From Lachnospiraceae bacterium UBA2864 (GTDB lineage Bacteria; Bacillota; Clostridia; Lachnospirales; Lachnospiraceae): a stretch of DNA of 33,373 nt. The notes under the pieces are model-generated. The model saw nothing but the letters and a program-made list of their open reading frames with translations, was not told where the DNA came from and searched no databases. The stretch covers positions 6,842-40,214 of the forward strand of contig DEFA01000037.1 in assembly GCA_002350525.1 (NCBI GenBank), read 5' to 3'. Position 1 is the first letter of the stretch, and every line of letters starts with the position of its first letter. Positions 1-6,449 of the stretch are shown here, in pieces. Position numbers and translations under genes: made by a program.

Positions 1-210
1 ATCAGTGCCTCTCTGTATTCTTCAAGCATGATCTTGCCAAAAGCTCTTTTCCATCCCTTAGGAACATCATCGTACATAGTGAAGTCATAGCTTGGGATTC
101 TCTTCCAATGCCAGTTCACAGGCGATATCCATGGATATCGATCTATCAGCTTTTTGTTTCTTAGCCTTTCAGCTTTTCTTTTCTTCGCTTTACCTTTTCT
201 GCTTATACAT
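1..210 (-). pseudogene. Small basic phage-type protein, apparently frameshifted and cut by the window edge
   Basis: On the minus strand an ATG at 210-208 sits 4 bases after an AGGGGG ribosome binding site, but its frame reads only MYKQKR before a stop. The next frame is open from 209 to the window edge (about 69 codons). It encodes a Lys/Arg-rich start (KAKKRKAERLRNKK) followed by LIDRYPWISP, and later GWKRAFG and EEYREAL. Removing one A from the A4 run (T4 at 195-198 on the plus strand) would join the ATG to this frame. The ERxRNKKL(I/V)xxYPW pattern resembles small proteins of clostridial phages and integrated elements; that is recollection, not a database result. The function is unknown. 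The gene follows the 221-residue protein gene by about 24 bases, so it is probably the distal gene of the same accessory operon. The product is intact only if the extra base is a sequencing error; otherwise translation could restart at the ATG at 77. Confidence 0.4.
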
Positions 211-233
211 CACACCCCCTGAACTTACAAATA

Positions 234-899
234 TCAGTCCCACAAGGAAAAAAAATATTCCTTCAGCATGTCAATTGCCTCATCCTTGCATCCTTTCCTG
301 TATTTTTCAAGCTTTTCATCCTCTTCCCGATACTTCTCAAAGATTTCTTTGTATTCAGGTATTTCATCCATAAAATGGATTGTTCCTCCACCACCCCATT
401 TTTTGTTTTCTTCCAGTTCGGCTTTCGTCTGCAGCTTTTCGCCAAGAAAACCGTACTTTTCATCAAATTCAGAGAACGCTTTCATATACTCATCTTCGTA
501 CGGATTCTTTTTGGAGCAGGTTTCTTCATCGGTTTCCCTCCAAAGAAAAATCATCCGATCGAGTATTTTATCCCATTCGGCATGACAGGTATCATTCACA
601 AGGATCCCATCTTCATTTGTATAATTCTCCCCAAGGTAACCCGGTGAACCATGGCGATTATCCTTCAAATGCCGGAGCATGTCAGGCATCAGTTCCTGCA
701 AATATGAAAACATACTCCATACATCACAATCAGCATACCCTCGGACAACCCTCTGTCTGCTCCATTTCAGGCACCTCCCGAAATGCTTGATCATCGCAAT
801 TATCCTACTCTTTTCACCAAGTCCTGCCATAGCAAAATCGTGGTGGTTCCATATGTTTAAGGTACGCTCCGGTAATCTCTTTTTTCGCTTAAAACACAT
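234..899 (-). CDS. Hypothetical phage-type protein, 221 residues
   Basis: This is a soluble protein with no signal peptide or membrane segment. The N-terminal third is basic (MCFKRKKRLPER). The middle contains GYADCDVWSMFSYL, a region rich in His, Gly and Pro (KDNRHGSPGYLG) and DTCHAEWDKILDRMIFLWRE. The C-terminal half is very rich in Glu and Lys and probably helical, ending in FFSLWD. The DCDVW...P(D/E)ML...HG.PG.LG...W..ILDRMIFL layout is one I associate with uncharacterised phage and prophage proteins; no function is known to me. The start is supported by GAGGAA 6 bases before the ATG, and that motif overlaps the stop codon of the upstream RNA ligase gene (gap 3 bases), so the two are very likely translationally coupled. 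The link to RNA repair is inferred only from this adjacency. Confidence 0.7.
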   Translation of the reverse strand: MCFKRKKRLPERTLNIWNHHDFAMAGLGEKSRIIAMIKHFGRCLKWSRQRVVRGYADCDVWSMFSYLQELMPDMLRHLKDNRHGSPGYLGENYTNEDGILVNDTCHAEWDKILDRMIFLWRETDEETCSKKNPYEDEYMKAFSEFDEKYGFLGEKLQTKAELEENKKWGGGGTIHFMDEIPEYKEIFEKYREEDEKLEKYRKGCKDEAIDMLKEYFFSLWD

Positions 900-902
900 T
901 TA

Positions 903-1949
903 CTATTCCTCATTCTTCAAAAGGTATTTGTTGCTCACAACCTTCATGGAAAGAGCATCACTGATCCTTTCATTAAACACCGGTTCCGTTGGACGGATTA
1001 CGATACCTTCCTTCTTTCCTCCCCTCGGATATTCTCCGTCTGCCCTTTCAAGTAATGCTTCCACTGTTGGATACCTTGATGGCAGATCCATACCAACCTC
1101 TTCAACCGGAACCATCATCAATCCTAATGAGTCACAGATTTCCTGCATCTTACGAAGTCCTACTCTCTTTCCATCGATACGGATTGTGAACACATACCAC
1201 TCCGGTCTGGTCAGCTTCAATCTGTTCTGCTGTATTCCCGGAGCACACAGTTCTCCCTGTAGGGTCAGTAAGTGCAGGCCATTTTCCTCATAATACTTCC
1301 GAATCTTGCTTTCAATATCCTCACGCTTAACCAGATCATAGAATGCACTCTTACCGTCATCCTTGTACTCATAATTATGACCGGTCACATGGAAGCCGTC
1401 CTCATCTACGGATACTGAATGAGAAGAACCATCCATCTTTGTAGTGATGTAATACTCCAGGCCGGCAAAATCTCTGATCAGATCCGGTTCAGCCTGAACC
1501 CTGGTCTCATCAGTATGCGGTACATCAATCGGAAGTGTTCCGATCACGGTTCCCCCGGTAGTCACTTTCTCCTCGATTTCCCACTTACGTACTCCAAGAA
1601 TCTCTGTTACATCTGCACCGAGTTCAATATCTACAGGCAACTCTGGAAGCTGATTGATGGGAAGTAGCAGCCCTTGTGATATCTGTCCCCGGAATTTCAT
1701 AGTCCGTAGCCTGAATCCTTCTCCCATAATATCCGTCTTTCGATAGCTGGATGCTCTCATAAACTCAAACTCCGGACGAATCGGCAGGAAGCTGTCTATC
1801 TCAAAATACACCGCCAGATCCATGGGTTTGAATTGCCCCTTGTTTACTACACACTGCCATCCGAGAACGTGTGCCAGCTCTATTCTATCTGCTCCTTCTA
1901 TCGGTTCTACTTTCCATATTCTCTGTATACTTGCAAGTTTTCTGCTCAT
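903..1949 (-). CDS. RNA ligase, DraRnl/Rnl5-like
   Basis: This is a covalent nucleotidyltransferase that seals RNA 5'-phosphate/3'-hydroxyl ends using ATP; family members act on nicked RNA held in a duplex. Motif I is KMDGSS with the predicted adenylated lysine at residue 171. Motif III is QGEL (231-234), motif IIIa WYVFTI (251-256), motif IV EGIVIR (314-319), and motif V contains SMKVVSNKYL with the key lysine at 336. The first 130 residues precede the catalytic domain, as in Deinococcus radiodurans RNA ligase, where an N-terminal OB-fold module is present. At 348 residues the length fits that family. A phosphoesterase stub lies 23 bases upstream and the unknown 221-residue gene follows by 3 bases. 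An ancestral end-healing plus sealing cassette is plausible but inferred. RNA editing or tRNA repair after damage are alternative roles. Confidence 0.85.
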   Translation of the reverse strand: MSRKLASIQRIWKVEPIEGADRIELAHVLGWQCVVNKGQFKPMDLAVYFEIDSFLPIRPEFEFMRASSYRKTDIMGEGFRLRTMKFRGQISQGLLLPINQLPELPVDIELGADVTEILGVRKWEIEEKVTTGGTVIGTLPIDVPHTDETRVQAEPDLIRDFAGLEYYITTKMDGSSHSVSVDEDGFHVTGHNYEYKDDGKSAFYDLVKREDIESKIRKYYEENGLHLLTLQGELCAPGIQQNRLKLTRPEWYVFTIRIDGKRVGLRKMQEICDSLGLMMVPVEEVGMDLPSRYPTVEALLERADGEYPRGGKKEGIVIRPTEPVFNERISDALSMKVVSNKYLLKNEE

Positions 1950-1972
1950 AATTCTATTCCTTTCACCATCTT

Positions 1973-2047
1973 TTAATGTCCAAACATTTTCATCATAGCT
2001 ATGATTGCCCTATGTCCAAAATGCATATCGGAGGTAAAATATACCAT
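1973..2047 (-). pseudogene. Calcineurin-like phosphoesterase, N-terminal stub only
   Basis: A 24-residue reading frame begins MVYFTSDMHFGH, which matches the first beta strand and the metal-binding D-x-H motif that opens calcineurin-like phosphoesterases (commonly YFTSDLHFGHxN in phage and clostridial members). An AGAGGA ribosome binding site lies 10 bases upstream, so the start looks authentic. After AMMKMFGH a TAA stop follows and the RNA ligase ATG comes 23 bases later, leaving no room for the other roughly 150 residues with the remaining metal ligands. The simplest reading is an internal deletion that removed most of the phosphoesterase gene but left its translation start just in front of the ligase. 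The stub may now act only as a leader peptide coupling translation to the ligase. Confidence 0.65.
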
Positions 2048-2367
2048 TAAATTATCACTTCCTCTGTTCTTATTGTTTGGGCGACTACCCTTGGCCCATT
2101 TTTCTAAAAGATGTCTTGGCATCGAATCCATGTGGAATTCTTTTCTTATACATCCTGCATGAACTATCCATGATAAACGAGATCCCAAATACAAGTCGAA
2201 ACAGTAGAGTGATGCATATATGAACTTCCTGTTACCACGCATTTAAATATTTGATATATTCAAAATGATAACTCTCGACAAATAAAGTGTCATTGAACTA
2301 CAAATTCAATTCTTTAATCTCATATACTGAACTCACAGTGATTTCAAATGCGTACAATTATTTTTTT
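2048..2367. other. AT-rich stretch without a convincing gene
   Basis: Minus-strand codons 2242-2048 are open in frame with the phosphoesterase stub (65 codons from an ATG at 2242). The translation is rich in Arg, Trp and Cys, has no recognisable motif, and the stub has its own ribosome binding site. I treat this as noncoding or remnant DNA. No strong promoter for the stub-ligase operon could be picked out. One arm of an inverted repeat lies at 2293-2303. Confidence 0.4.
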
Positions 2368-2369
2368 AA

Positions 2370-2427
2370 AAAAAGAAGCGGTCTCTCCGAATGATCGTTT
2401 GATCAAAACAGTGTACCGCTTCTTTTT
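2370..2427 (-). terminator. Rho-independent terminator after the HTH gene
   Basis: The arms AAAAAGAAGCGGT (2370-2382) and ACCGCTTCTTTTT (2415-2427) are perfectly complementary over 13 bp, and the loop contains a smaller GATC...GATC hairpin. On the minus strand the stem ends in a long T run, 26 bases past the stop codon of the HTH gene. The A/T flanks on both sides mean it could also stop plus-strand transcription. Confidence 0.75.
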
Positions 2428-2453
2428 GTAAATTATCCAGTTTGTATTGCTCT

Positions 2454-2837
2454 CTACGCCACAAGTAATCCCATGAGCTTTTTATAATATAAAACAGCAC
2501 GGTCTGCCATAGCAGCCGATCTATCAGTGTAGACATATTGTCGGTTTCCTACTATAAGAGCATCAAGCGGAACATGAAAAAGCTCGCTCATCGCATACAA
2601 ATTATCAATAGTCGGAACACTACGGCCGTCAAACCAGTGATATATGCTCTGCGGTGCTGCCAATCCCAAATACTTCTGCAGTTCTCTGACACTGATACCT
2701 CTACTGTTCATAATTCGGCGTAAATTTTTGCCGGTGGCTGCCATATCAATCACCGGATATTGTTTAAAATGATTATCCCGGATTCCGACATCACCTAGTC
2801 CGCTCTTTGCCGCAGTTCCGTTAATCCTATTACTCAT
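2454..2837 (-). CDS. HTH (XRE/Cro-type) DNA-binding protein, 127 residues
   Basis: This is a small transcriptional regulator of the lambda-repressor-like class. The HTH core lies at about residues 40-90: NLRRIMNSRGISVRELQ, then the turn LGLAAPQSIYHWFDGRSVPT, then IDNLYAMSELFHVPLDALIV. This last string is typical of XRE proteins in Clostridia. A basic, low-complexity N-terminal extension precedes it, and a short helical tail (about 98-127) contains ADRAVLYYKKLMGLL. There is no signal peptide or effector domain. The ATG has GGAGGG 6 bases upstream, and two overlapping TATAAT boxes lie at 2861-2871. A strong terminator follows, so the gene is a single transcription unit. Its place between accessory genes and the lysS end fits a regulator of the adjoining element, but its target cannot be read from the sequence. 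Confidence 0.8.
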   Translation of the reverse strand: MSNRINGTAAKSGLGDVGIRDNHFKQYPVIDMAATGKNLRRIMNSRGISVRELQKYLGLAAPQSIYHWFDGRSVPTIDNLYAMSELFHVPLDALIVGNRQYVYTDRSAAMADRAVLYYKKLMGLLVA

Positions 2838-2860
2838 CTTATTCCCTCCATAGCACGCCT

Positions 2861-2871
2861 ATTATATTATA
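2861..2871 (-). promoter_or_regulatory. Likely -10 region for the HTH gene
   Basis: Two overlapping TATAAT hexamers (2871-2866 and 2866-2861, minus strand) lie 24 bases or more upstream of the HTH gene ATG. No good -35 hexamer is visible at 16-18 bases, which suggests a weak or activator-dependent promoter. Confidence 0.45.
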
Positions 2872-3038
2872 CCTGTTCCTTTGACATTTGGCATTAAACT
2901 TGTAGTTCAACAGATTTTTCATAAATTTCTAGTCATTATTATTTCCATTCCTTTTTCATCTCACACGAAGGCGATTCCTAATTCATCCCTTATAATACTA
3001 TGCCATTCTTGACATATCAAATTAAAACTATAAGCGAA

Positions 3039-3081
3039 AAGGCACCTTCCGAAAGGATATTATCCTTCAGGAAAGTGCCTT
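3039..3081 (-). terminator. Likely lysS terminator
   Basis: AAGGCACCTTCC (3039-3050) pairs with GGAAAGTGCCTT (3070-3081) with one G-U pair. Inside it a second stem is formed by AAGGAT and ATCCTT, giving one long hairpin. On the minus strand the stem is followed by TTTTCGCTT, a modest T tract. It lies about 140 bases beyond the restored lysS stop. Confidence 0.6.
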
Positions 3082-3121
3082 AAGAGCTAATGCATTTTAT
3101 TCGGTTTTCCTATGAGTAACA

Positions 3122-3182
3122 GCCAAAATGCCGTATTATTATATACCATAGTGTACCAAATTGGCATACATTTTGGCATACA
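3122..3182. repeat. Cluster of short direct and inverted repeats (attachment-site-like)
   Basis: TTGGCATACA occurs at 3161-3170 and again at 3173-3182, spaced 12 bases. GCCAAAATG (3122-3130) is the exact reverse complement of CATTTTGGC (3169-3177). Closely spaced direct repeats of this size resemble arm-type integrase sites at the ends of integrative elements. This assignment is an inference from layout only. Confidence 0.35.
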
Positions 3183-3222
3183 ACCTTAGTAGAATACCTT
3201 ACAAATGGCTATTTTACTGAGT

Positions 3223-4789
3223 TTACTTCTTCTCTGACTTAAGTGTCGGGAAGAGGAGTACATCTCTGATAGCTGGGCTGTCTGTCATAAGCATAACAGA
3301 GTCTATCGATTCCGTATCCGATTCCTCCTGTAGGTGGCATACCTACTTCAAGTGCATTGAGGAAGTCCTCATCTGTATGGTTAGCTTCCTCATCACCTGC
3401 ATCCGCAAGTGCATCCTGAGCTGCGAATCTTTCTCTCTGATCGATAGGATCGTTAAGCTCTGAGTAAGCATTCGCCATCTCCCATCCGTTCATGAAGAAC
3501 TCGAATCTCTCAACATATTCAGGATTCTCAGGCTTCTTCTTTGTAAGAGGTGATATCTCAATCGGATGATCCATAACGAATGTAGGCTGAACAAGATGTT
3601 CCTCAACATATGTCTCGAAGAAGAGATTCAGGATATCACCCTTCTTATGGAAGTCTTCAAACTCGATATGATGTTCCTTGGCAAGAGCACGAGCAGTCTC
3701 AAGATCTTTAACTTCATTCCAGTCAACACCGCTGTACTTTTTAACAGCATCAACCATTGTAATTCTTTCGAACGGCTTACCGAGATCCATCTCGATTCCG
3801 TTATATGTAATCTTTGTTGTTCCGAGAACTTCCTCAGCTATATATCTGTACATATTCTCGGTAAGATCCATCATTCCGTGATAATCTGTATATGCCTGAT
3901 AGAGCTCCATAAGAGTGAACTCAGGGTTGTGACGTGTATCAACACCCTCATTTCTGAAAACTCGGCCAATCTCATATACTCTTTCAAGACCACCTACGAT
4001 AAGTCTCTTAAGGTAAAGCTCAAGAGATATACGAAGCTTCAGGTCCTCATCAAGTGCATTGAAATGCGTCTCGAACGGACGTGCTGCGGCACCGCCTGCA
4101 TTTGATACAAGCATAGGTGTCTCTACTTCCATAAATCCCTGTGTATCAAGATATCTTCTGATAGCAGCGATGATCTTCGATCTCTTTACGAAGGTATCCT
4201 TTACTTCAGGATTCATTATAAGATCGACATATCTCTGACGATATCTTATATCTGTATTTGTAAGTCCGTGGAACTTCTCCGGGAGAATCTGAAGACTCTT
4301 TGACAGAAGCGTTACAGCCGTTGCATGAACAGAAACCTCACCTGTTCTTGTTCTGAAGAGATAACCCTCAACTCCAAGGATATCACCGATATCGGTTCTC
4401 TTGAATCCCTTATAGTTATCCTCACCGAGTTCATCACGGGTAACATATATCTGAATATTTCCCTTAAGATCCTGGATATTACCGAAAGAAGCTTTACCCA
4501 TAACACGCTTGGACATAAGACGTCCTGCTATAGATACTTTAATTCTGTCTGCTTCCGGAATCTCCGGTGCCTCTTCGCCTTCAGCCGGCTTCGGAAACTT
4601 TGCTTCGAATTCAGCCTTAGCATCTGCTGTATGATAAGTAACATTATACTTAGTTATCTGAAAAGGATCCTGACCTGCTTCCTGCAGTTCGGCAAGCTTC
4701 TCACGACGTACCTTAAGGAGCTGATTTATATCCTGCACCTGTGCGCCCTTTTGCTGATTATTCTTTGCATTGTTATTCTGTTCTGACAT
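3223..4789 (-). CDS. lysS: Lysyl-tRNA synthetase (class II), C-terminus frameshifted
   Basis: This cytoplasmic enzyme charges tRNA-Lys with lysine using ATP. After an N-terminal extension comes the OB-fold anticodon-binding domain (around SIAGRLMSKR). The class II catalytic core has motif 1 (GFMEVETPML), motif 2 (RVFRNEGVDTRHNPEFT) and motif 3 (GGIGYGIDRL). The ATG at 4789 is preferred because GGAGGT lies 7 bases upstream; an in-frame ATG at 4804 lies in front of that site. After GIDRLC the frame runs into 18 foreign residues and stops at 3239-3241. Dropping one T (plus-strand A at 3295 or 3296) restores MLMTDSPAIRDVLLFPTLK and a TAA at 3223-3225, giving 521 residues, the usual length. The AIRDVLLFPT tail is near-universal in LysRS. 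The gene follows greA by 74 bases with a terminator between. Either the assembly has an error or the gene is damaged. Confidence 0.92.
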
Positions 4790-4827
4790 TATGTCAACCT
4801 CCATCTCAAATAAGAAATACGTAAAAA

Positions 4828-4850
4828 GCCGGAAGCACTTAACTTCCGGC
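4828..4850 (-). terminator. Rho-independent terminator after greA
   Basis: GCCGGAAG (4828-4835) and CTTCCGGC (4843-4850) form an 8-bp stem with a 7-base loop. On the minus strand it is followed by TTTTTACG. It lies 13 bases beyond the greA stop and 38 bases before the lysS start. No clear lysS promoter is visible, so partial readthrough from greA into lysS is likely. Confidence 0.75.
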
Positions 4851-4863
4851 TGAATAAATCATC

Positions 4864-5349
4864 TTAATCTCTCTTGAAATCAAGAATCTTATAGTTATAC
4901 TTTCCGTTAGGTGCATCAACTGTTATAACCTGTCCAACCTTGGCACCCATAAGCTTTGCGCCTATCGGAGACTCATTTGATATGCTGCCTCCAAGTATAT
5001 CTGCCTCAGTTGAACCTGAAAGCTTATATACATACTCCTGCTTAGATTCCATATCCTCGAAATGAACCGAACATCCGAAGTTAATTGTCTCTGAATCAAA
5101 GTTCTCTTCGTCGATAACTTCAACATTCTTCAGAATCTGCTCAATATCATGGATACGTGCCTCAAGGTCTCTCTGCTCATCTTTCGCTGCATCGTACTCA
5201 GCGTTCTCTGATAAGTCTCCCTGCTCACGAGCTTCCTTAATCTTCTGGGCAATCTCACGACGGCGATTAACCTTAAGATCATAGAGCTCATCTTCTAATT
5301 TTTTAAGTCCTTCATAAGTAAGAATATTCTTTTTCTCTGCTTCTGCCAT
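4864..5349 (-). CDS. greA: Transcription elongation factor GreA
   Basis: GreA enters the secondary channel of RNA polymerase and stimulates cleavage of backtracked transcripts. The N-terminal coiled coil spans about residues 10-80 and carries the conserved basic and acidic tip motif REQGDLSENAEYDAAK, whose acidic residues position the catalytic magnesium. The C-terminal FKBP-like domain follows, with NESPIGAKLMGAKVGQ and a final YKILDFKRD. At 161 residues it is a full-length family member. The ATG has AAGGGAG about 8 bases upstream. The 5' flank is the repeat-rich spacer downstream of tRNA-Leu; no textbook promoter is visible apart from a TATATATA stretch near 5365. The adjacency to lysS is common in Clostridia. 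Confidence 0.96.
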   Translation of the reverse strand: MAEAEKKNILTYEGLKKLEDELYDLKVNRRREIAQKIKEAREQGDLSENAEYDAAKDEQRDLEARIHDIEQILKNVEVIDEENFDSETINFGCSVHFEDMESKQEYVYKLSGSTEADILGGSISNESPIGAKLMGAKVGQVITVDAPNGKYNYKILDFKRD

Positions 5350-5374
5350 AGATATTCTCCCTTTCTATATATAA

Positions 5375-5530
5375 TCGAGCCGTTTCCTAACACTGAATCG
5401 CACATCACCTTTGCTTCGCAAAGCTGTGCATCCGCTGCCGCGTCTGCTCCGTGCTTCGCACGGGTGTCCCTCACTTCGTTCGGGATGTTAGGAGCACCTC
5501 GGCTCTTCGAGCCGTTTCCTAACACTGAAT
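5375..5530. repeat. 24-bp direct repeats bounding a hairpin-rich spacer next to tRNA-Leu
   Basis: A 24-base sequence containing CGAGCCGTTTCCTAACACTG is present without mismatch at 5375-5398 and 5507-5530, starting 132 bases apart. The second copy abuts the 3' end of the tRNA gene. Between them lie several short stems with CTTCG or GAAG-type loops: TTTGC/GCAAA (5410-5422), CCGTG/CACGG (about 5449-5463) and CGGCTC/GAGCCG (5499-5513). An outer TCCTAAC/GTTAGGA pair encloses the last one. The content resembles REP-like palindromic intergenic DNA. One stem may terminate the tRNA transcript, but no T run is present. Confidence 0.6.
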
Positions 5531-5614
5531 TGCAGCTGACGGGACTCGAACCCGAACCCACTTGCGTGGACATGAACCTGAATCATGCGCGTATACCAAT
5601 TCCGCCACAGCTGC
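5531..5614 (-). tRNA. tRNA-Leu, anticodon CAG
   Basis: The minus strand reads GCAGCTG ... CAGCTGC as the acceptor stem, with A73 at 5531. The D-arm region contains GGCGGAATTGGTATACGC. The anticodon stem is CATGA/TCATG around the loop TTCAGGT, giving anticodon CAG for CUG codons. A long class II variable arm (CCAC GCAA GTGG) identifies leucine, and the T-loop is TTCGAGT with GGG/CCC. The outermost T-stem pair appears to be U-U. The CCA end is not encoded. A consensus promoter lies directly upstream. Confidence 0.93.
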
Positions 5615-5635
5615 TGAAAAAACCGTTACCTAAGA

Positions 5636-5664
5636 ATAATATCACTTGAGTTTTATCATGTCAA
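5636..5664 (-). promoter_or_regulatory. Promoter of tRNA-Leu
   Basis: On the minus strand TTGACA (5664-5659) is followed by a 17-base spacer and TATTAT (5641-5636). The hexamers sit 22 bases upstream of the tRNA 5' end and just past the stop codon of the ABC ATPase gene. Confidence 0.75.
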
Positions 5665-5672
5665 GAAAAATA

Positions 5673-6407
5673 CTACCATTCCATTGATTCCAACCATCGA
5701 ACGGTTTTCTGTTCCCTGTCTTTGTCATCGCCCATACCGTTTTTCCCCAAGACAAGTTCACCTCTTATCTCTCCATCCAAAAGATAAAGTATCCTTTCAC
5801 ACATACTTGCTATCCAACTGTCATGGGTCACCATCATTACAGTCGTACCTTCCCGATTGATCCTGAGAAAAGCATCCATAACTTCCGCTGCCGCAGTTCT
5901 GTTAAGTGCACCTGTAGGTTCATCTGCGAAGATTATCTCCGGTTGCATGATCATGCTCCGGCATATACAAGCTCTCTGCAGCTGACCTCCGGATACCTCC
6001 TTTACACTTCTCTCTGCCAGCTCTTCTATATGAAAATCGGCCAGCAGTTTCTCTGCCCTTTCATAATGCTGCTTTGTATGTTTCTTATCAGCACGTACGG
6101 CAGGAAATGTAATATTATCAATTATATTCAGATTTGACAACATATTCATGTGCTGAAATACAAAGCCCATCTTATTCAGTCTGAGTTTTCCCTTCTCATC
6201 TTCACTGAGAGCGACTATATCCGTATCACCAAGCCAGGCCTCTCCCCCATCAGCCCGGTCCATTCCCGATACGTTATAGAGAAGTGTGGACTTGCCCGAA
6301 CCGGAAGGCCCCATCACCGCAACCATTTCTCCCCTGTTTATATCAAAACTTATCTCCTTCAGAATATTCTTCTTTTCTATATTGATAACTCTTAGTATCG
6401 AACTCAT
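5673..6407 (-). CDS. ABC transporter ATP-binding protein, MacB/LolD type
   Basis: This is the cytoplasmic ATPase that powers the FtsX-type permease encoded 42 bases upstream. The 244-residue reading has Walker A GPSGSGKST (33-41), the Q-loop in VFQH (Gln85), signature VSGGQ (138-142), Walker B IIFADEPTG (158-166) and switch His195 in MMVTHD. The D-loop reads ALNR where most relatives have ALD, a small deviation. The start is the ATG at 6407 with AAGGAGG 5 bases upstream; a longer frame to 6443 lacks such a site. It is the last gene of the tetR-regulated exporter operon. Its stop codon is followed by the tRNA-Leu promoter, with no terminator visible. MacB-type systems use mechanotransmission to expel peptides, macrolides or lipoproteins. 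The substrate here is not determinable, but bacitracin-like peptide resistance is a fair guess. Confidence 0.9.
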   Translation of the reverse strand: MSSILRVINIEKKNILKEISFDINRGEMVAVMGPSGSGKSTLLYNVSGMDRADGGEAWLGDTDIVALSEDEKGKLRLNKMGFVFQHMNMLSNLNIIDNITFPAVRADKKHTKQHYERAEKLLADFHIEELAERSVKEVSGGQLQRACICRSMIMQPEIIFADEPTGALNRTAAAEVMDAFLRINREGTTVMMVTHDSWIASMCERILYLLDGEIRGELVLGKNGMGDDKDREQKTVRWLESMEW

Positions 6408-6449
6408 ACGAACCTCCTTATCGTATATCAGGATTATTTTCACACAATC

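Larger units (their letters stand above)
2293..2910. repeat. Inverted repeat pair flanking the HTH gene
   Basis: TTGAACTACAA at 2293-2303 and TTGTAGTTCAA at 2900-2910 are exact reverse complements, and the match extends by two more bases (TT) after one mismatch on the inner side. They bracket the HTH gene, its promoter and its terminator. They may be regulator half-sites, the ends of a small non-autonomous element, or chance in AT-rich DNA. No target-site duplication was evident to me. Confidence 0.35.
2838..3222. other. Intergenic region between HTH gene and lysS, possible element boundary
   Basis: This 385-base AT-rich stretch holds the HTH promoter region, one arm of the long inverted repeat, the putative lysS terminator (3039-3081) and a cluster of short direct and inverted repeats (3122-3182). 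No gene is visible on either strand. The change from phage-type genes on the left to core genes on the right occurs here, so an insertion boundary is plausible. No integrase is present in the window to confirm it. Confidence 0.45.

Noticed and set aside
2048..2242. N-terminal extension of the phosphoesterase stub as part of one 89-residue protein
   Set aside because: The internal ATG at 2047 has a proper ribosome site and starts exactly where phosphoesterases start; the upstream residues match nothing I know.
3285..3300. Programmed ribosomal frameshift in lysS
   Set aside because: No slippery heptamer, stimulatory hairpin or internal ribosome-site spacing is visible; a sequencing or real indel is simpler. 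It is kept as a finding only for the indel.
4805..4863. T-box or lysine riboswitch upstream of lysS
   Set aside because: The gap is 59-74 bases, contains only a simple terminator hairpin, and has no T-box sequence or space for a riboswitch.
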